Assembly: GCF_001904615.1 (NCBI RefSeq)
Contig: NZ_MRBY01000012.1
Coordinates: forward strand, 26,927-90,926
Direction of reading: 5' to 3'
Source of the DNA: [Limnothrix rosea] IAM M-220
GTDB taxonomy: Bacteria > Cyanobacteriota > Cyanobacteriia > Cyanobacteriales > MRBY01
DNA length: 64,000 nt
Positions 9,895-19,372 of this stretch are shown here, in pieces. How positions within the stretch are numbered: the first letter of the stretch is position 1; each line of letters opens with the position of its first letter. The notes beneath the pieces are model-generated. The model saw only the letters and a list, made by a program, of their open reading frames with translations, searched no databases and was not told the origin of the DNA. The position numbers and the translations under genes are program-made.

Positions 9895-10776
9895 ATGAAT
9901 CATCAACCCAGCATAATCTTCGGTGAAGTGCTTTGGGACTGTTTCCCTGACGGTAACAAAGTTTTAGGGGGAGCACCATTTAATGTGGCTTGGCATTTAC
10001 AAGCTTTTGGCCAAGCACCGATACTAATTTCCCGGATCGGTGATGACTCAGCAGGGCAAAAAATTTTGCAGGCAATGGGGGATTGGGGCATGACCCTAGA
10101 CGGTGTACAAGTTGACCCAAAGTTAGGGACTGGAATTGTCACTGTTAGGCTAAAAGATGGACAGCCCAGCTATGATATTGAACATCCAAAGGCATACGAT
10201 CATATCGATAGTTATTTATTTCCAGATTTTCCGACGAAATCATTGCTATATCATGGCTCTTTAGCCATTCGAAATGATATATCAAAGCAAGCTTTAGCCA
10301 CTTTGAAAACATCGATTTCGGGAACAGTTTTTTTTGATGTTAATTTCCGTGATCCTTGGTGGACGGCGGAGACGATTCAACACTTTTTATCAGAAACGAC
10401 TTGGCTGAAGCTTAATGACGAAGAATTGCCGGCTCTCGTCCCTAATTTACAGGATAGAGATGAGCAAATAGCGACTTTATTTGAGCAAAGAAATACGGAA
10501 TATATTCTGCTGACTGAAGGGGCTGCTGGGGCAACTCTCATCCCTCGACAGGGCGATCGCCTCAACATCAAACCGGATAAAACGACGACTGTTGTGGATA
10601 CTGTCGGTGCTGGAGACGCTTTTTGTAGCATCTTATTGCTGGGGATCTCCTTAAACTGGCCTTTGGCACAAACCTTAGAAAGGGCACAAACCTTTGCTAG
10701 CGCCATCGTTGGCATTCAAGGGGCAACCACCACCGATAAGAATTTTTACCAACTCTTTCAAGATGCATGGTTTTAG
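9895..10776 (+). CDS. frk: Fructokinase, PfkB family
   Basis: Protein of 293 aa. Phosphorylates fructose, returning the fructose half of sucrose to metabolism. Seen: an N-terminal GEVLWDCFPDG, LGGAPFNVAWHLQAFG (PfkB signature 1 region), and the C-terminal DTVGAGDAFCS with the catalytic Asp and anion hole. It follows spp by 45 nt on the same strand. Cyanobacterial sucrose clusters with this gene order suggest coordinated synthesis and turnover of sucrose. Confidence 0.92.
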   Translation: MNHQPSIIFGEVLWDCFPDGNKVLGGAPFNVAWHLQAFGQAPILISRIGDDSAGQKILQAMGDWGMTLDGVQVDPKLGTGIVTVRLKDGQPSYDIEHPKAYDHIDSYLFPDFPTKSLLYHGSLAIRNDISKQALATLKTSISGTVFFDVNFRDPWWTAETIQHFLSETTWLKLNDEELPALVPNLQDRDEQIATLFEQRNTEYILLTEGAAGATLIPRQGDRLNIKPDKTTTVVDTVGAGDAFCSILLLGISLNWPLAQTLERAQTFASAIVGIQGATTTDKNFYQLFQDAWF

Positions 10777-10949
10777 CTTTGCAATCATCAATTTTCTGGA
10801 ACGATCAATTTATACTTAATGACGAAAGGCCAAGCGGTATAAACAGTCAGTTAGTCGTTCGAGCTCCCATTACCCCAGCAAATCACCTCGAACCATTCCC
10901 CGCTACCTTTTCACCTACTACTCGGCTCGCAACATAAGGCAGTTTTTTC

Positions 10950-12941
10950 ATGTACGAACAGTTGTCCCATTCAATTTTGAATGAAATTCTCGACCACCTC
11001 GAACCAGAATTAAAAGACCAAGAACTCAACCACTTTTATACTCGTCTCGGAGCCAATTTCTATAGTCTTTTTTCCCTCTTTCAAAAACTTTACGGTCGCC
11101 GCCATGACTTTAAAGAACAATTAGAAAAATTAGTCGCCGTAATGGCTCGACAATACATTCGGCGATCGCCAGAATTACGAGCCGTTGATCTAGCCCGAGA
11201 AAAAGACTTTAATTGGTTTCTCAACTCGACATGGGTCGGTATGCCATTGTACGTTGATGGCTTTGCCGATGACTTACCAGACCTGCAAACCAAACTAGAT
11301 TACTTTACAGAACTAGGCATTAATTTAGTCCACCTAATGCCGATCCTAGAATGTCCACAAAACGCTAGTGACGGTGGCTACGCTGTTAGCAACTATCGCA
11401 AAATCAATCAAAAAGTAGGTGATTTAGAAGATCTCCTAAACCTCGCCCAAAAGATGCGTCAAAGGGAGATTTTACTAGCCCTAGATATTGTCGTTAATCA
11501 TACTTCCGACGAACATGAATGGGCAGAAAAAGCCCGTCAAGGCGATGAAACCTATCAGAAATATTATTATATGTTTGATAGTCGGGATATTCCCGATATG
11601 TTTGAGAAAAGCTTGCCAGAAGTCTTCCCCGAAACATCTCCCGGAAATTTCACTTGGGACGACAAACTAAATAAATGGGTAATGACTGTTTTTAACAGCT
11701 ATCAATGGGATTTAAACTATCAAAATCCCGCTGTCTTAATTGAGATGGTAGATATTATTTTATTTTGGGGCAACCAAGGTATTGATATTTTACGCCTAGA
11801 TGCCGTTGCTTTTCTTTGGAAAAAATTAGGTAGTTATAGTCAAAATGAAGAAGAAGCCCATATTATTTTGCAAATCTTTAAAGACTGTTGTCAAATTACG
11901 TCACCGGGTGTCATTTTCATTGCTGAGGCGATCGTTGCACCGATGGAAATTGTGAGATATTTCGGTGAAGATGCCATTCAAGCAAAGGAATGTGAAATTG
12001 CCTATAACGCAACTTTTATGGCCTTACTTTGGGATGCTGTTGCCACAAAAAACACACGATTATTAGTACAAGGTTTAAAGAATATTCCCGAAAAACTACA
12101 ACGAGCCACTTGGTTAAATTACATTCGTTGTCACGATGATATTGGCCTAGGCTTTACCGATGCAGATATTGCCCAAGCGGGCTATGAGCCGCGATCCCAC
12201 CGGGAATTTTTGATTAAATATTTCACTGGACAATTTGAAGGGACTGACGCTAGGGGTTTATTGTTTGGACAAAATCCGAAAAATAATGATGCCAGACTGT
12301 CGGGAACTTTAACTTCTTTGATTGGCTTAGAGACAGCTTGTGAACAACAGGATCATGAAAAAATTCAGCTTTGTGTTCAACATATTTTATTGCTACACAG
12401 TATGATCTGTTCTTTTGGCGGCATTCCGTTAATTTATTATGGCGACGAAATTGGTACGTTTAATGATTATTCCTATGTGGGTAATTTGAGTAAGGCAAAT
12501 GATACGCGTTGGGCACATCGCCCAAAAATCAATTGGCAAAAGGCGGAATTGCGCAAGGTCAAGGGTACGATTGAATATCAAATTTTTACAGCTTTACAAC
12601 GCATGATTCAGGTGAGGAAAAAGACAAAGTCTTTTGCTGATTTTAATAATCGTGTCATGCTAAATATAAATAATGAGCATATTTTTGCCTTCGTTCGTAC
12701 GCAAACAAAACGACAAAATAATGTTTTAGTTGTCGGTAATTTTTCAGCGACTTACCAATATTTGGATTTAGATACTTTTGATTGTTATCCGTTTGATTGT
12801 AGTCAACGGGATTTGCTGACTAATCTTTACTCTGGTAAGCCACCGGAAATTTTTGATCGCCAATTGGTTCTGCCACCGTTTGCTTTTTATTGGCTGATTG
12901 AAGATGAAAGACCAAGTTTTGATGGGGCTATTATTAATTAA
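10950..12941 (+). CDS. ams: Amylosucrase-type GH13 glucosyltransferase
   Basis: Protein of 663 aa, the length of amylosucrases, with the helical N-terminal region (about 1-110) seen in that family before the TIM barrel. GH13 residues are visible: DIVVNHTSDEHEW, GIDILRLDAVAFLWK (nucleophile Asp), GVIFIAEAIV (acid/base Glu) and IRCHDDIGLGF (transition-state Asp). Amylosucrase splits sucrose, transfers glucose to a glucan and releases fructose, which the adjacent fructokinase can phosphorylate. It lies 173 nt after frk and may have its own promoter. Sucrose hydrolysis is an alternative main activity. Confidence 0.9.
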   Translation: MYEQLSHSILNEILDHLEPELKDQELNHFYTRLGANFYSLFSLFQKLYGRRHDFKEQLEKLVAVMARQYIRRSPELRAVDLAREKDFNWFLNSTWVGMPLYVDGFADDLPDLQTKLDYFTELGINLVHLMPILECPQNASDGGYAVSNYRKINQKVGDLEDLLNLAQKMRQREILLALDIVVNHTSDEHEWAEKARQGDETYQKYYYMFDSRDIPDMFEKSLPEVFPETSPGNFTWDDKLNKWVMTVFNSYQWDLNYQNPAVLIEMVDIILFWGNQGIDILRLDAVAFLWKKLGSYSQNEEEAHIILQIFKDCCQITSPGVIFIAEAIVAPMEIVRYFGEDAIQAKECEIAYNATFMALLWDAVATKNTRLLVQGLKNIPEKLQRATWLNYIRCHDDIGLGFTDADIAQAGYEPRSHREFLIKYFTGQFEGTDARGLLFGQNPKNNDARLSGTLTSLIGLETACEQQDHEKIQLCVQHILLLHSMICSFGGIPLIYYGDEIGTFNDYSYVGNLSKANDTRWAHRPKINWQKAELRKVKGTIEYQIFTALQRMIQVRKKTKSFADFNNRVMLNINNEHIFAFVRTQTKRQNNVLVVGNFSATYQYLDLDTFDCYPFDCSQRDLLTNLYSGKPPEIFDRQLVLPPFAFYWLIEDERPSFDGAIIN

Positions 12942-12989
12942 TGAATTAACGAATGAATCAACAAATTCTCTTTTGTTTTAAAGTTTGCT

Positions 12990-13736
12990 TTAAAGTAATG
13001 TACTAAGAATTTCTGGGGTAAGTTCTTTGGTTCCCGGAAGAACAATATCTGCGCCAACGTCTTGTAGATTTGATGCATACATATATTCTTTGTCATCGCC
13101 GGTTTGGGCGTGGGGAGGAATCACGCCGATCGCCCGCCATTGTCTTGTGGGTTCTTGCTCGGCGGCATTGCTAATAACTTTCATATCAGCCGCTGTATCT
13201 CCTACATAGGCTACGGGTAGTCCGGGGGTGTCTGGTGGCTCTAGTTGGGCGATCGCCGCAAAGAGTCCCGTGGGGTCAGGTTTTTCTGGCGCATCTTCCA
13301 TGGCGATCAAAATCGGATCTGTTAAACCAAGACGCTTTTTGAGGACAAACTCTGCTGAACGCCGCATCGCACCGCTAAAAAAACCCCAGCCTAAGCCATG
13401 GGCCGAAAGTTGCTCAAAATACTCTGGAGTCACAAGTAAAGGCTCTTCTGTGATGTAGCCATCAAAGTTTTTACCGCGATATTTATCCTGAAAGAACTGC
13501 ACCAGCTCGTCATAGTCCACCGCAATATCCTCATCCCAGCGTTTAATCAATTCCTGCGATGCTTTCCAATCGTTATTCCAGAGGCCTTCAGCTTTGAGAC
13601 TGTCAATCTCCCCCATAGAAGGGCGATATGCTCCTTTTGTATAGTGCTCCACGGTATCAGCGAGGGCACGACGGTAAGACCGACCTTCATCGCGTACGAC
13701 ACCATCAATATCAAAAATAACTAAACCTTTTAACAT
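12990..13736 (-). CDS. HAD-superfamily phosphatase, TIGR01548-like
   Basis: Protein of 248 aa. The N-terminus FDIDGVVRDEGRSYRRAL holds the HAD nucleophile DIDG; FFSGAMRR supplies motif II, MEDAPEKPDP the motif III lysine region and YVGDTAADM the metal-binding acids. All catalytic residues are present, so it should be an active phosphatase. It resembles TIGR01548 proteins, common in cyanobacteria and without a firm substrate. It converges on the amylosucrase gene, so a sugar phosphate substrate is possible but is inference from position only. Confidence 0.8.
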   Translation of the reverse strand: MLKGLVIFDIDGVVRDEGRSYRRALADTVEHYTKGAYRPSMGEIDSLKAEGLWNNDWKASQELIKRWDEDIAVDYDELVQFFQDKYRGKNFDGYITEEPLLVTPEYFEQLSAHGLGWGFFSGAMRRSAEFVLKKRLGLTDPILIAMEDAPEKPDPTGLFAAIAQLEPPDTPGLPVAYVGDTAADMKVISNAAEQEPTRQWRAIGVIPPHAQTGDDKEYMYASNLQDVGADIVLPGTKELTPEILSTLL

Positions 13737-14190
13737 GGCTTATATCTCCACTGATATCAGTTTAAATTGCAATAAAATCAGAATATAGATTACTAAATGT
13801 CAGCCTATCTCTTCATCCTTCTTACATCAATTGCAGTGCTTTTTTAGATTTTATTAACAATTTTGATAGTATTGCTTGAATATTTTCAGCAATGCAGCAG
13901 CCATGAATTTAGTGTCTTAATTTGCTCACTTTAAGGTATGAAATCATATTCTCCCTTGAATCTATAGCCAATTTTGTAGCGGCTTAAAATATATTTCAAT
14001 ACCGTAAAAATACGCAATTTGATTAAAAGAATGCCCTGAAATAGGCCATTGTCTGCTGAATGACTGGATAATTTTGGACAAAAAGCTGACGGAATTAACT
14101 TTCATTCTTTTTTGCTACCGGGCTAAAAAGTTATGGTTAACTTGTAGGTGAATTTGTCTGCCCACTCGCTTGTTACTCAACGATACGATT
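13737..14190. other. Intergenic region between divergent genes, no gene seen
   Basis: About 450 bp, AT-rich, separating the HAD gene (leftward) from the broken secretion gene (rightward). I found no open frame with a usable start and no clear operator or hairpin. Confidence 0.5.
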
Positions 14191-16417
14191 ATGATTTGGC
14201 GTTTTCTTGTCCGTCGCTCCCAAACCTGTTCGCTGGCTTTAAAGCGTTTATTGATCGGTGTCGTCGTCTTGACTGCTGCTGGTATCGCCAGTGAGCAAAC
14301 GGCTCAGGCTGTTGCTTCTGAAATGTTGCGCTTGGAGCAAGGGACACATGGGCCTTTAGAGGATGAGCTTGCGGCTCTTCACATTCAAGCCAAGCTGGGT
14401 CAATTAACGCAACCACAAGTGGTTCAACTGGCACAAAGGGAAATAATATCTGCGGATATGTTGCCGCAACCTGTGGCGATCGCCCCAGAGGTGGTCTCCC
14501 CGGTGCAACCAGAATTTTCTGAAATTACTCTACCGACACATTTGTCTGATGAACTTAGTGTTGCCATTGAAGCCATCGAAATGCCGGTGGAGCAAGAAAA
14601 TAATTTAGCGCCTGTCGCAGTTGAGCTATCGGACGAATTGACGCTCTTTGCTGATGCTGCTGCTGTCGAGGAGCAAGTTAAAACGCAAATTATGGCGATC
14701 GCCGCCCCACAAATAACCACACTCCTCGCACAAAATCCCAACTCGAATACCGAGCCCTTACCGGAAGTTGAACCTTTACCGGCGGCACCCAGCCCGACCC
14801 AAACCATTGAGGAGCCTACGCCCACTCCTGCTGTCACCCCAACCAACGGCGATCGCGTCATTACCGTTAACCAAATTCAAGTGACGGGCAGTACTGTTTT
14901 TGGAGAGGAAGATTTTGAGCCAATCTTAGGCGAGATTACCAGCGCTAATGTCAGTTTGGATGAGCTTAACCAAGCAGCTGATCGTATTACACAGCTTTAT
15001 CTTGAGCAAGGTTATATTACTTCCCGGGCAATTGTGGTGGAAGATTCCCTAGCCACTGACATAATTGAGCTGCGGGTGATCGAAGGTAACGTTGACGCGA
15101 TTAATCTCCGTGGTAATGAGCATATTAACGATAGCTATCTCCTCAGTCGTTTACGTTTAGGCACAAAGCAGCCCCTCAATACGAGTAATCTTGAAGACCA
15201 ACTGCGACTGCTAAAACTGAACCCGATTATTGACAATATTGAAGCCACCCTCAAGGCTGGAGCAGGGATTGGAGAAAGTGATCTAGATATTATGATCACC
15301 GAGGCGAATACGGTTTCTTTGAATCTCGGCGTTGATAATTTTTCTCCTGCTAGCGTCGGTTCAGAGCGCATTACGGCCAATTATGCTCAACAGAATCTCA
15401 CTGGGGGCGGCGATCGCCTCGGCGTTGGCTATATTCGTACCACCCGCGGTGGCGCAGAAAGCCTAGACGTAAACTACACCCGACCAATCAACGCCAAAGA
15501 CGGGACAATTACTTTGCGGGGTGTGTGGAGTAGTAACCAAGTTATTCAAGAACCCTTTGACATTATGTTCCTCTATGGGCTAATCAATAAAAGCTCAGTG
15601 GAGTAGTAACCAAGTTATTCAAGAACCCTTTGACATTCTAAATATTCGCGGCGAATCAGAACGGTACGAATTGTCCTACCGTCAGCCCATTATCCGCAAT
15701 CCCCGTGAAGAATTTGCTTTAGGGCTAGGCTTCACCTACCAAGACGGTTTAACTTTCCTAGGCGACGAGCTATTCGGCTTCAATATCGGTACGGAAGATG
15801 GCAAAAGTACAACCAGCGTCCTTAAATTTTCCCAAGAATACATTAAACGCCAACCAGCGGGGGCTTGGTCCCTGCGCTCCCAATTCAGTATTGGTACAGG
15901 TTTGTTTGACGCGACAACTAATGATGCCCCCATTCCCGACGGTCATTTTTGGAGCTGGCTCGGACAAATTCAGCGGGTCAAGCTCTTGAATCCCAATAAT
16001 CTATTAGTTATCCAAGCAGATCTACAACTGACACCCGACACATTACTGCCTTCCCAACAATTTGTGATCGGTGGTGGTCAATCGTTACGGGGCTTCCGGC
16101 AAAATGCCCGTTCGGCTGATAATGGTTTCCGTTTTTCTGTAGAAGATCGCATTACCCTTGCTCGTGACGAATCTGGGGATGCGGTTTTTCAGCTCGCACC
16201 TTTTTTTGATATGGGGACTGTTTGGAATAGTGATAATAATCCCAATGTACTGGCAGACCAAAAATTTTTGGCGGGTATTGGTTTAGGGGCTTGGTGGCAA
16301 ATTGAAAAGGGTTTCACGGTGCGTTTTGACTATGCTCTGCCGCTAGTTAATCTCGATGATCGCGGTGATAACTGGCAGGATGATGGCTTGTATTTCAACG
16401 TGAATTATCTTTTCTAA
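14191..16417 (+). pseudogene. ShlB/FhaC/HecB-type TpsB outer membrane pore, disrupted
   Basis: Two-partner secretion translocator or hemolysin activator family. Segment 1 (ATG 14191 to stop 15604-15606) has a signal peptide, a long Ala/Pro/Glu-rich linker, a POTRA_2 domain starting at VNQIQVTGSTVF, and the first barrel strands. Segment 2 continues in the next frame from about 15638 to 16417 with the barrel, the L6 motif QSLRGFRQ and a C-terminal Phe (NVNYLF), as expected for a Bam substrate. A 73-bp insertion at 15565-15637 causes the shift; removing it leaves 2154 bp, a clean 717-aa frame. Real inactivation is likely, sequencing or assembly error possible. No TpsA partner is in the window. 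Confidence 0.88.
15525..15637 (+). repeat. 40-bp direct repeat with 33-bp filler, breaks the TpsB gene
   Basis: The segment 15525-15564 is repeated exactly at 15598-15637. Between the copies are 33 bp (15565-15597) not present in the restored gene and not seen elsewhere in the window. The second copy brings a TAG into the upstream reading frame. Confidence 0.92.
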
Positions 16418-16469
16418 AAACTATCTTTTCTAAAAACTATCTTTTCTAAAAACTATCTTTTCTAAAAAC
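16406..16469 (+). repeat. Tandem repeat, 16 bp x 4, over the TpsB stop codon
   Basis: Four exact units of TATCTTTTCTAAAAAC. The first overlaps the gene end, and each unit repeats the last codons Tyr-Leu-Phe-stop. Units start at 16406, 16422, 16438 and 16454. Confidence 0.93.
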
Positions 16470-16556
16470 TAAAATTGGTGGGTTCTGTTTGATGAAAATT
16501 TTTTAGTGTCGTGACATGGTCAATAGCTTACTTCACCCACCCTATAGTTTGAGTGA

Positions 16557-17189
16557 TTAACGACGGCGGCTGTCGAGCTTTTTATAAACATCTCGCAAAT
16601 CGACGTTATGGTGGGCGATCGCCACGAGGGCATGATAGAAAAGATCGGCTACTTCTCCGGCAATTTCGTCCTTCTCATCGTCTTTGCAGGCCATGACCAC
16701 TTCGGCGGCTTCTTCGCCAATTTTTTTGAGAATTTTATTATCGCCCGCAGCGAAAAGACTATTGGTATAGGAACCTTCTTTTGGATGATCGCGGCGATCG
16801 CGGATAACATTAAAGACCTCAGAAAGGGTATCCGCAGCAGGGGCAGATTTCTCAGAATTCACTTGGTGAAAACAGCTACGTTCGCCTGTGTGGCAAGCAA
16901 TATCACCAATCTGTTCAATGCTCATTAAAATTGCATCACTATCGCAGTCGTAGCGCAGGGCTTTGACATTTTGAAAGTGACCGGACGTTGCGCCTTTATG
17001 CCACAGCTCTTGGCGGGAGCGGCTCCAATACCAAGCTTGCCCTGACTCCATGGTTTTTGTGAGGGATTCACGGTTCATCCAAGCCATCATTAAAACCGTG
17101 CCATCGAGATAATCTTGGGCGATCGCCGGCACAAGCCCCTGTTCATTAAAACGAACCTTATCAAGTGGAATTGCGCCAACTAAACTCAT
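16557..17189 (-). CDS. hisIE: HisI-HisE fusion of histidine biosynthesis
   Basis: Protein of 210 aa with two enzymes. Residues 1-115 are phosphoribosyl-AMP cyclohydrolase: [44 protein letters not shown] and the zinc Cys in CHTGERSCF. Residues 120-210 are phosphoribosyl-ATP pyrophosphatase: [26 protein letters not shown] and [13 protein letters not shown]. Together they perform steps 2 and 3 of histidine synthesis in the cytoplasm. No other his gene is near, as usual in cyanobacteria. Confidence 0.96.
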   Translation of the reverse strand: MSLVGAIPLDKVRFNEQGLVPAIAQDYLDGTVLMMAWMNRESLTKTMESGQAWYWSRSRQELWHKGATSGHFQNVKALRYDCDSDAILMSIEQIGDIACHTGERSCFHQVNSEKSAPAADTLSEVFNVIRDRRDHPKEGSYTNSLFAAGDNKILKKIGEEAAEVVMACKDDEKDEIAGEVADLFYHALVAIAHHNVDLRDVYKKLDSRRR

Positions 17190-17235
17190 GCCTTAGATCT
17201 CCTAGCTATTAGAACAAAAAAATTTAACAAATAAA

Positions 17236-17267
17236 CAAAAAAGAAAGCCCAAGTTTTTGAGCTTTCC
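17236..17267 (-). terminator. Rho-independent terminator after rpmA
   Basis: On the minus strand a GAAAGC-TCAA / TTG-GGCTTTC stem is followed by TTTTTT. It lies about 75 bp downstream of the rpmA stop. Confidence 0.8.
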
Positions 17268-17343
17268 TAGTATAGACGGCAGGGATTATTTCCCCAACCA
17301 GTATTTCTTTCAAACGTATCTTTGAAACTTACGCACTTGCAAT

Positions 17344-17610
17344 CTATGCAGTCGCGTCAGCCGGGTAAACACTAACCTTACGGCGGCCACGCTTGTAGTG
17401 TTCAAACTTGACAACACCATCAACAAGGGCGAAGAGGGTATCGTCGCCACCACGACCAACGTTGTTACCGGGGTGAACCTTGGTGCCACGCTGACGGATT
17501 AAAATGCTGCCAGTCGTAACAGTTTCGCCACCATAGCGTTTTACGCCGAGGCGTTGGGCGCGCGAGTCGCGACCGTTACGAGTACTACCTGTACCTTTCT
17601 TATGTGCCAT
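17344..17610 (-). CDS. rpmA: 50S ribosomal protein L27
   Basis: Protein of 88 aa beginning [20 protein letters not shown], the mature L27 form with no cleavable N-terminal extension, as in cyanobacteria. The N-terminal tail reaches toward the peptidyl transferase centre. It lies 73 nt downstream of rplU on the same strand, the conserved L21-L27 operon, and is followed by a terminator at 17236-17267. Confidence 0.98.
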   Translation of the reverse strand: MAHKKGTGSTRNGRDSRAQRLGVKRYGGETVTTGSILIRQRGTKVHPGNNVGRGGDDTLFALVDGVVKFEHYKRGRRKVSVYPADATA

Positions 17611-17683
17611 TACTAATGCTCCTAAATACTGAACGTCGTAAAAATAATTTTAACGGTTAGTTGCGAAGAAAAACGGTGAGAAA

Positions 17684-18034
17684 TTAAGCTTCTGCGGGCT
17701 TTTCTGCAACGACTGTGCCACCGACTTTGATCGAATCAATCATAAAACGAGTGAAATATTGGCGATGACCACGCTTTTTTCGGGTCTTTTTCTTGGGAAG
17801 CATTTTGTAGACGATTACTTTTTTCGCCCGACGTTGATCCACAACTGTGCCTTCAACGGTTGCGCCGTCAATGAAGGGTTGACCAACGGTGACACCGTTG
17901 TCGTCGCTCACGAGAAGTACTTTGTCGATGGTGTAGTTGTCGTCAACTTCGGCATCAATTTTCTCGATGTCATAGAAACGACCGGGTTCAACGCGGATTT
18001 GCTTGCCGCCAGTCTCAATAATTGCGTAACTCAT
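17684..18034 (-). CDS. rplU: 50S ribosomal protein L21
   Basis: Protein of 116 aa. MSYAIIETGGKQIRVEPG is the standard N-terminus, and KKTRKKRGHRQYFTR is the L21 rRNA-binding signature. It binds 23S rRNA in the large subunit. It is the first gene of the rplU-rpmA operon. The ATG at 18034 is the natural start; the roughly 175-bp leader up to the LDH-like gene probably holds the promoter. Confidence 0.98.
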   Translation of the reverse strand: MSYAIIETGGKQIRVEPGRFYDIEKIDAEVDDNYTIDKVLLVSDDNGVTVGQPFIDGATVEGTVVDQRRAKKVIVYKMLPKKKTRKKRGHRQYFTRFMIDSIKVGGTVVAEKPAEA

Positions 18035-18209
18035 TTGAATATTATTTTGTATGGGTTGCCGTACAGGTAGTAATTCTTCGTTTTTGCAAATGGGAAAAAT
18101 TACATTTTATGTGTCACCTGATCCGAGCAGGATATTGCAGACACAATCATCAATAATAGTTTTTCTGTTTAGCTTCGTCAACTAAGATCCTTGTTTGTGC
18201 TGCGTGGGT

Positions 18210-19139
18210 CTAGGGATCAAGGGAGGCGATCGCCTTTTTGATCACAGCAGCGGAATGATCGAGGGCGGCTTTTTCGATCTCATTGACAGCGGGCTCAATG
18301 ACGCGTTCGGCACCGTTGATACTGACAATTGTCGGTAGGGAAATGGCTAAATCTCGATATCCGAAAACTCCTTCTTGGACTCTAGATACGGTCAAAATAC
18401 GGCGATCGCCCCGGAGGATCCATTTTACTAAGGTGGCGGTGACTAGGCCGATGGCATGGTTTGTAACGCCTTTTCTCTGGATAATTTCGTAGGCGGCCGT
18501 GCGGACTTCTGTCGCAACGCGTTTCTCTTGCTCTGCTGTCCAGTTTGGCCAAGTTTTAAGGCTGATGCCGCCGAGGGTGGCACTAGACCAAAGTACCACT
18601 TCCGAATCGCCATGTTCACCTGCTACTTGGGCGTGGATCGAGCGGGGCTCAAGGTTTAGTTCTCGTCCTAAAATTTGCCGGAGTCTTGCGGTGTCGAGCA
18701 TTGTGCCTGTGCCGACCACCTTTGCTGGCGGTAGTCCGGAGGCCTGCTGGAAGACATAGGTCAAAACGTCGACAGGATTACTGACAATGATCACGGTGCC
18801 TTGATAGTCCACAAATTCTGAGGCGATCGCCCGCATAACGGCGGCATTATCCCGGAGTAAATCGAGGCGGGATTCCGTGGGAGAGCCATTACGTCCCGCT
18901 GTAATAATGACGGCATCGGTCTGCTGAAGCGCGGGTAGGTTATCAACTTGCTGCACTGTCGCCGTGGGATAAAACGACGAACCATGGGCTAAATCCATCG
19001 CCTCACCTAGGGCACGCTCTGAATTTTTATCGTGAAGTAATAATTTGCGGGTGACACCGGACGTTAACAGGGAAATGGCCACACTTGCGCCAACGGAACC
19101 TGTCCCGACGATACCGACGGATGTTTCAGAAAAAGCCAT
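18210..19139 (-). CDS. L-lactate/malate dehydrogenase family NAD(P) oxidoreductase
   Basis: Protein of 309 aa. The N-terminal Rossmann motif GIVGTGSVGASVA binds NAD. The catalytic His sits in VAGEHGDSEVVLWSS, typical of L-lactate dehydrogenase, and the catalytic loop Arg (R109 in LDH numbering) is in ESRLDLLRDN. The substrate-specificity residue, Gln102 in LDH and Arg102 in MDH, aligns to Gly in GRNGSPTESR. Overall it looks LDH-like, perhaps for fermentative lactate formation, but the Gly makes the true substrate uncertain. It is divergent from the LptD-like gene and has no operon partner. Confidence 0.85.
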   Translation of the reverse strand: MAFSETSVGIVGTGSVGASVAISLLTSGVTRKLLLHDKNSERALGEAMDLAHGSSFYPTATVQQVDNLPALQQTDAVIITAGRNGSPTESRLDLLRDNAAVMRAIASEFVDYQGTVIIVSNPVDVLTYVFQQASGLPPAKVVGTGTMLDTARLRQILGRELNLEPRSIHAQVAGEHGDSEVVLWSSATLGGISLKTWPNWTAEQEKRVATEVRTAAYEIIQRKGVTNHAIGLVTATLVKWILRGDRRILTVSRVQEGVFGYRDLAISLPTIVSINGAERVIEPAVNEIEKAALDHSAAVIKKAIASLDP

Positions 19140-19372
19140 AGTCTACACCATTGAAGATATCTACTCTGCATAGTAGCGATCTTTGTTTAAGAAGGGTTTG
19201 TGTATCTGGTCTATTTTGGGTCTGGGAAACAAATGCCGAAATAGCGGTAGTGGCTTTCGCGGGTAATGTGCCTGAGCGGTTTGCTTATAATTCTGATTTT
19301 TTTTAAGTTTCGGGAAAAAACTTGTAGCTGTGGGAATAACGATTAGGATAGGTTTTGTATTAATTTGCCCTA

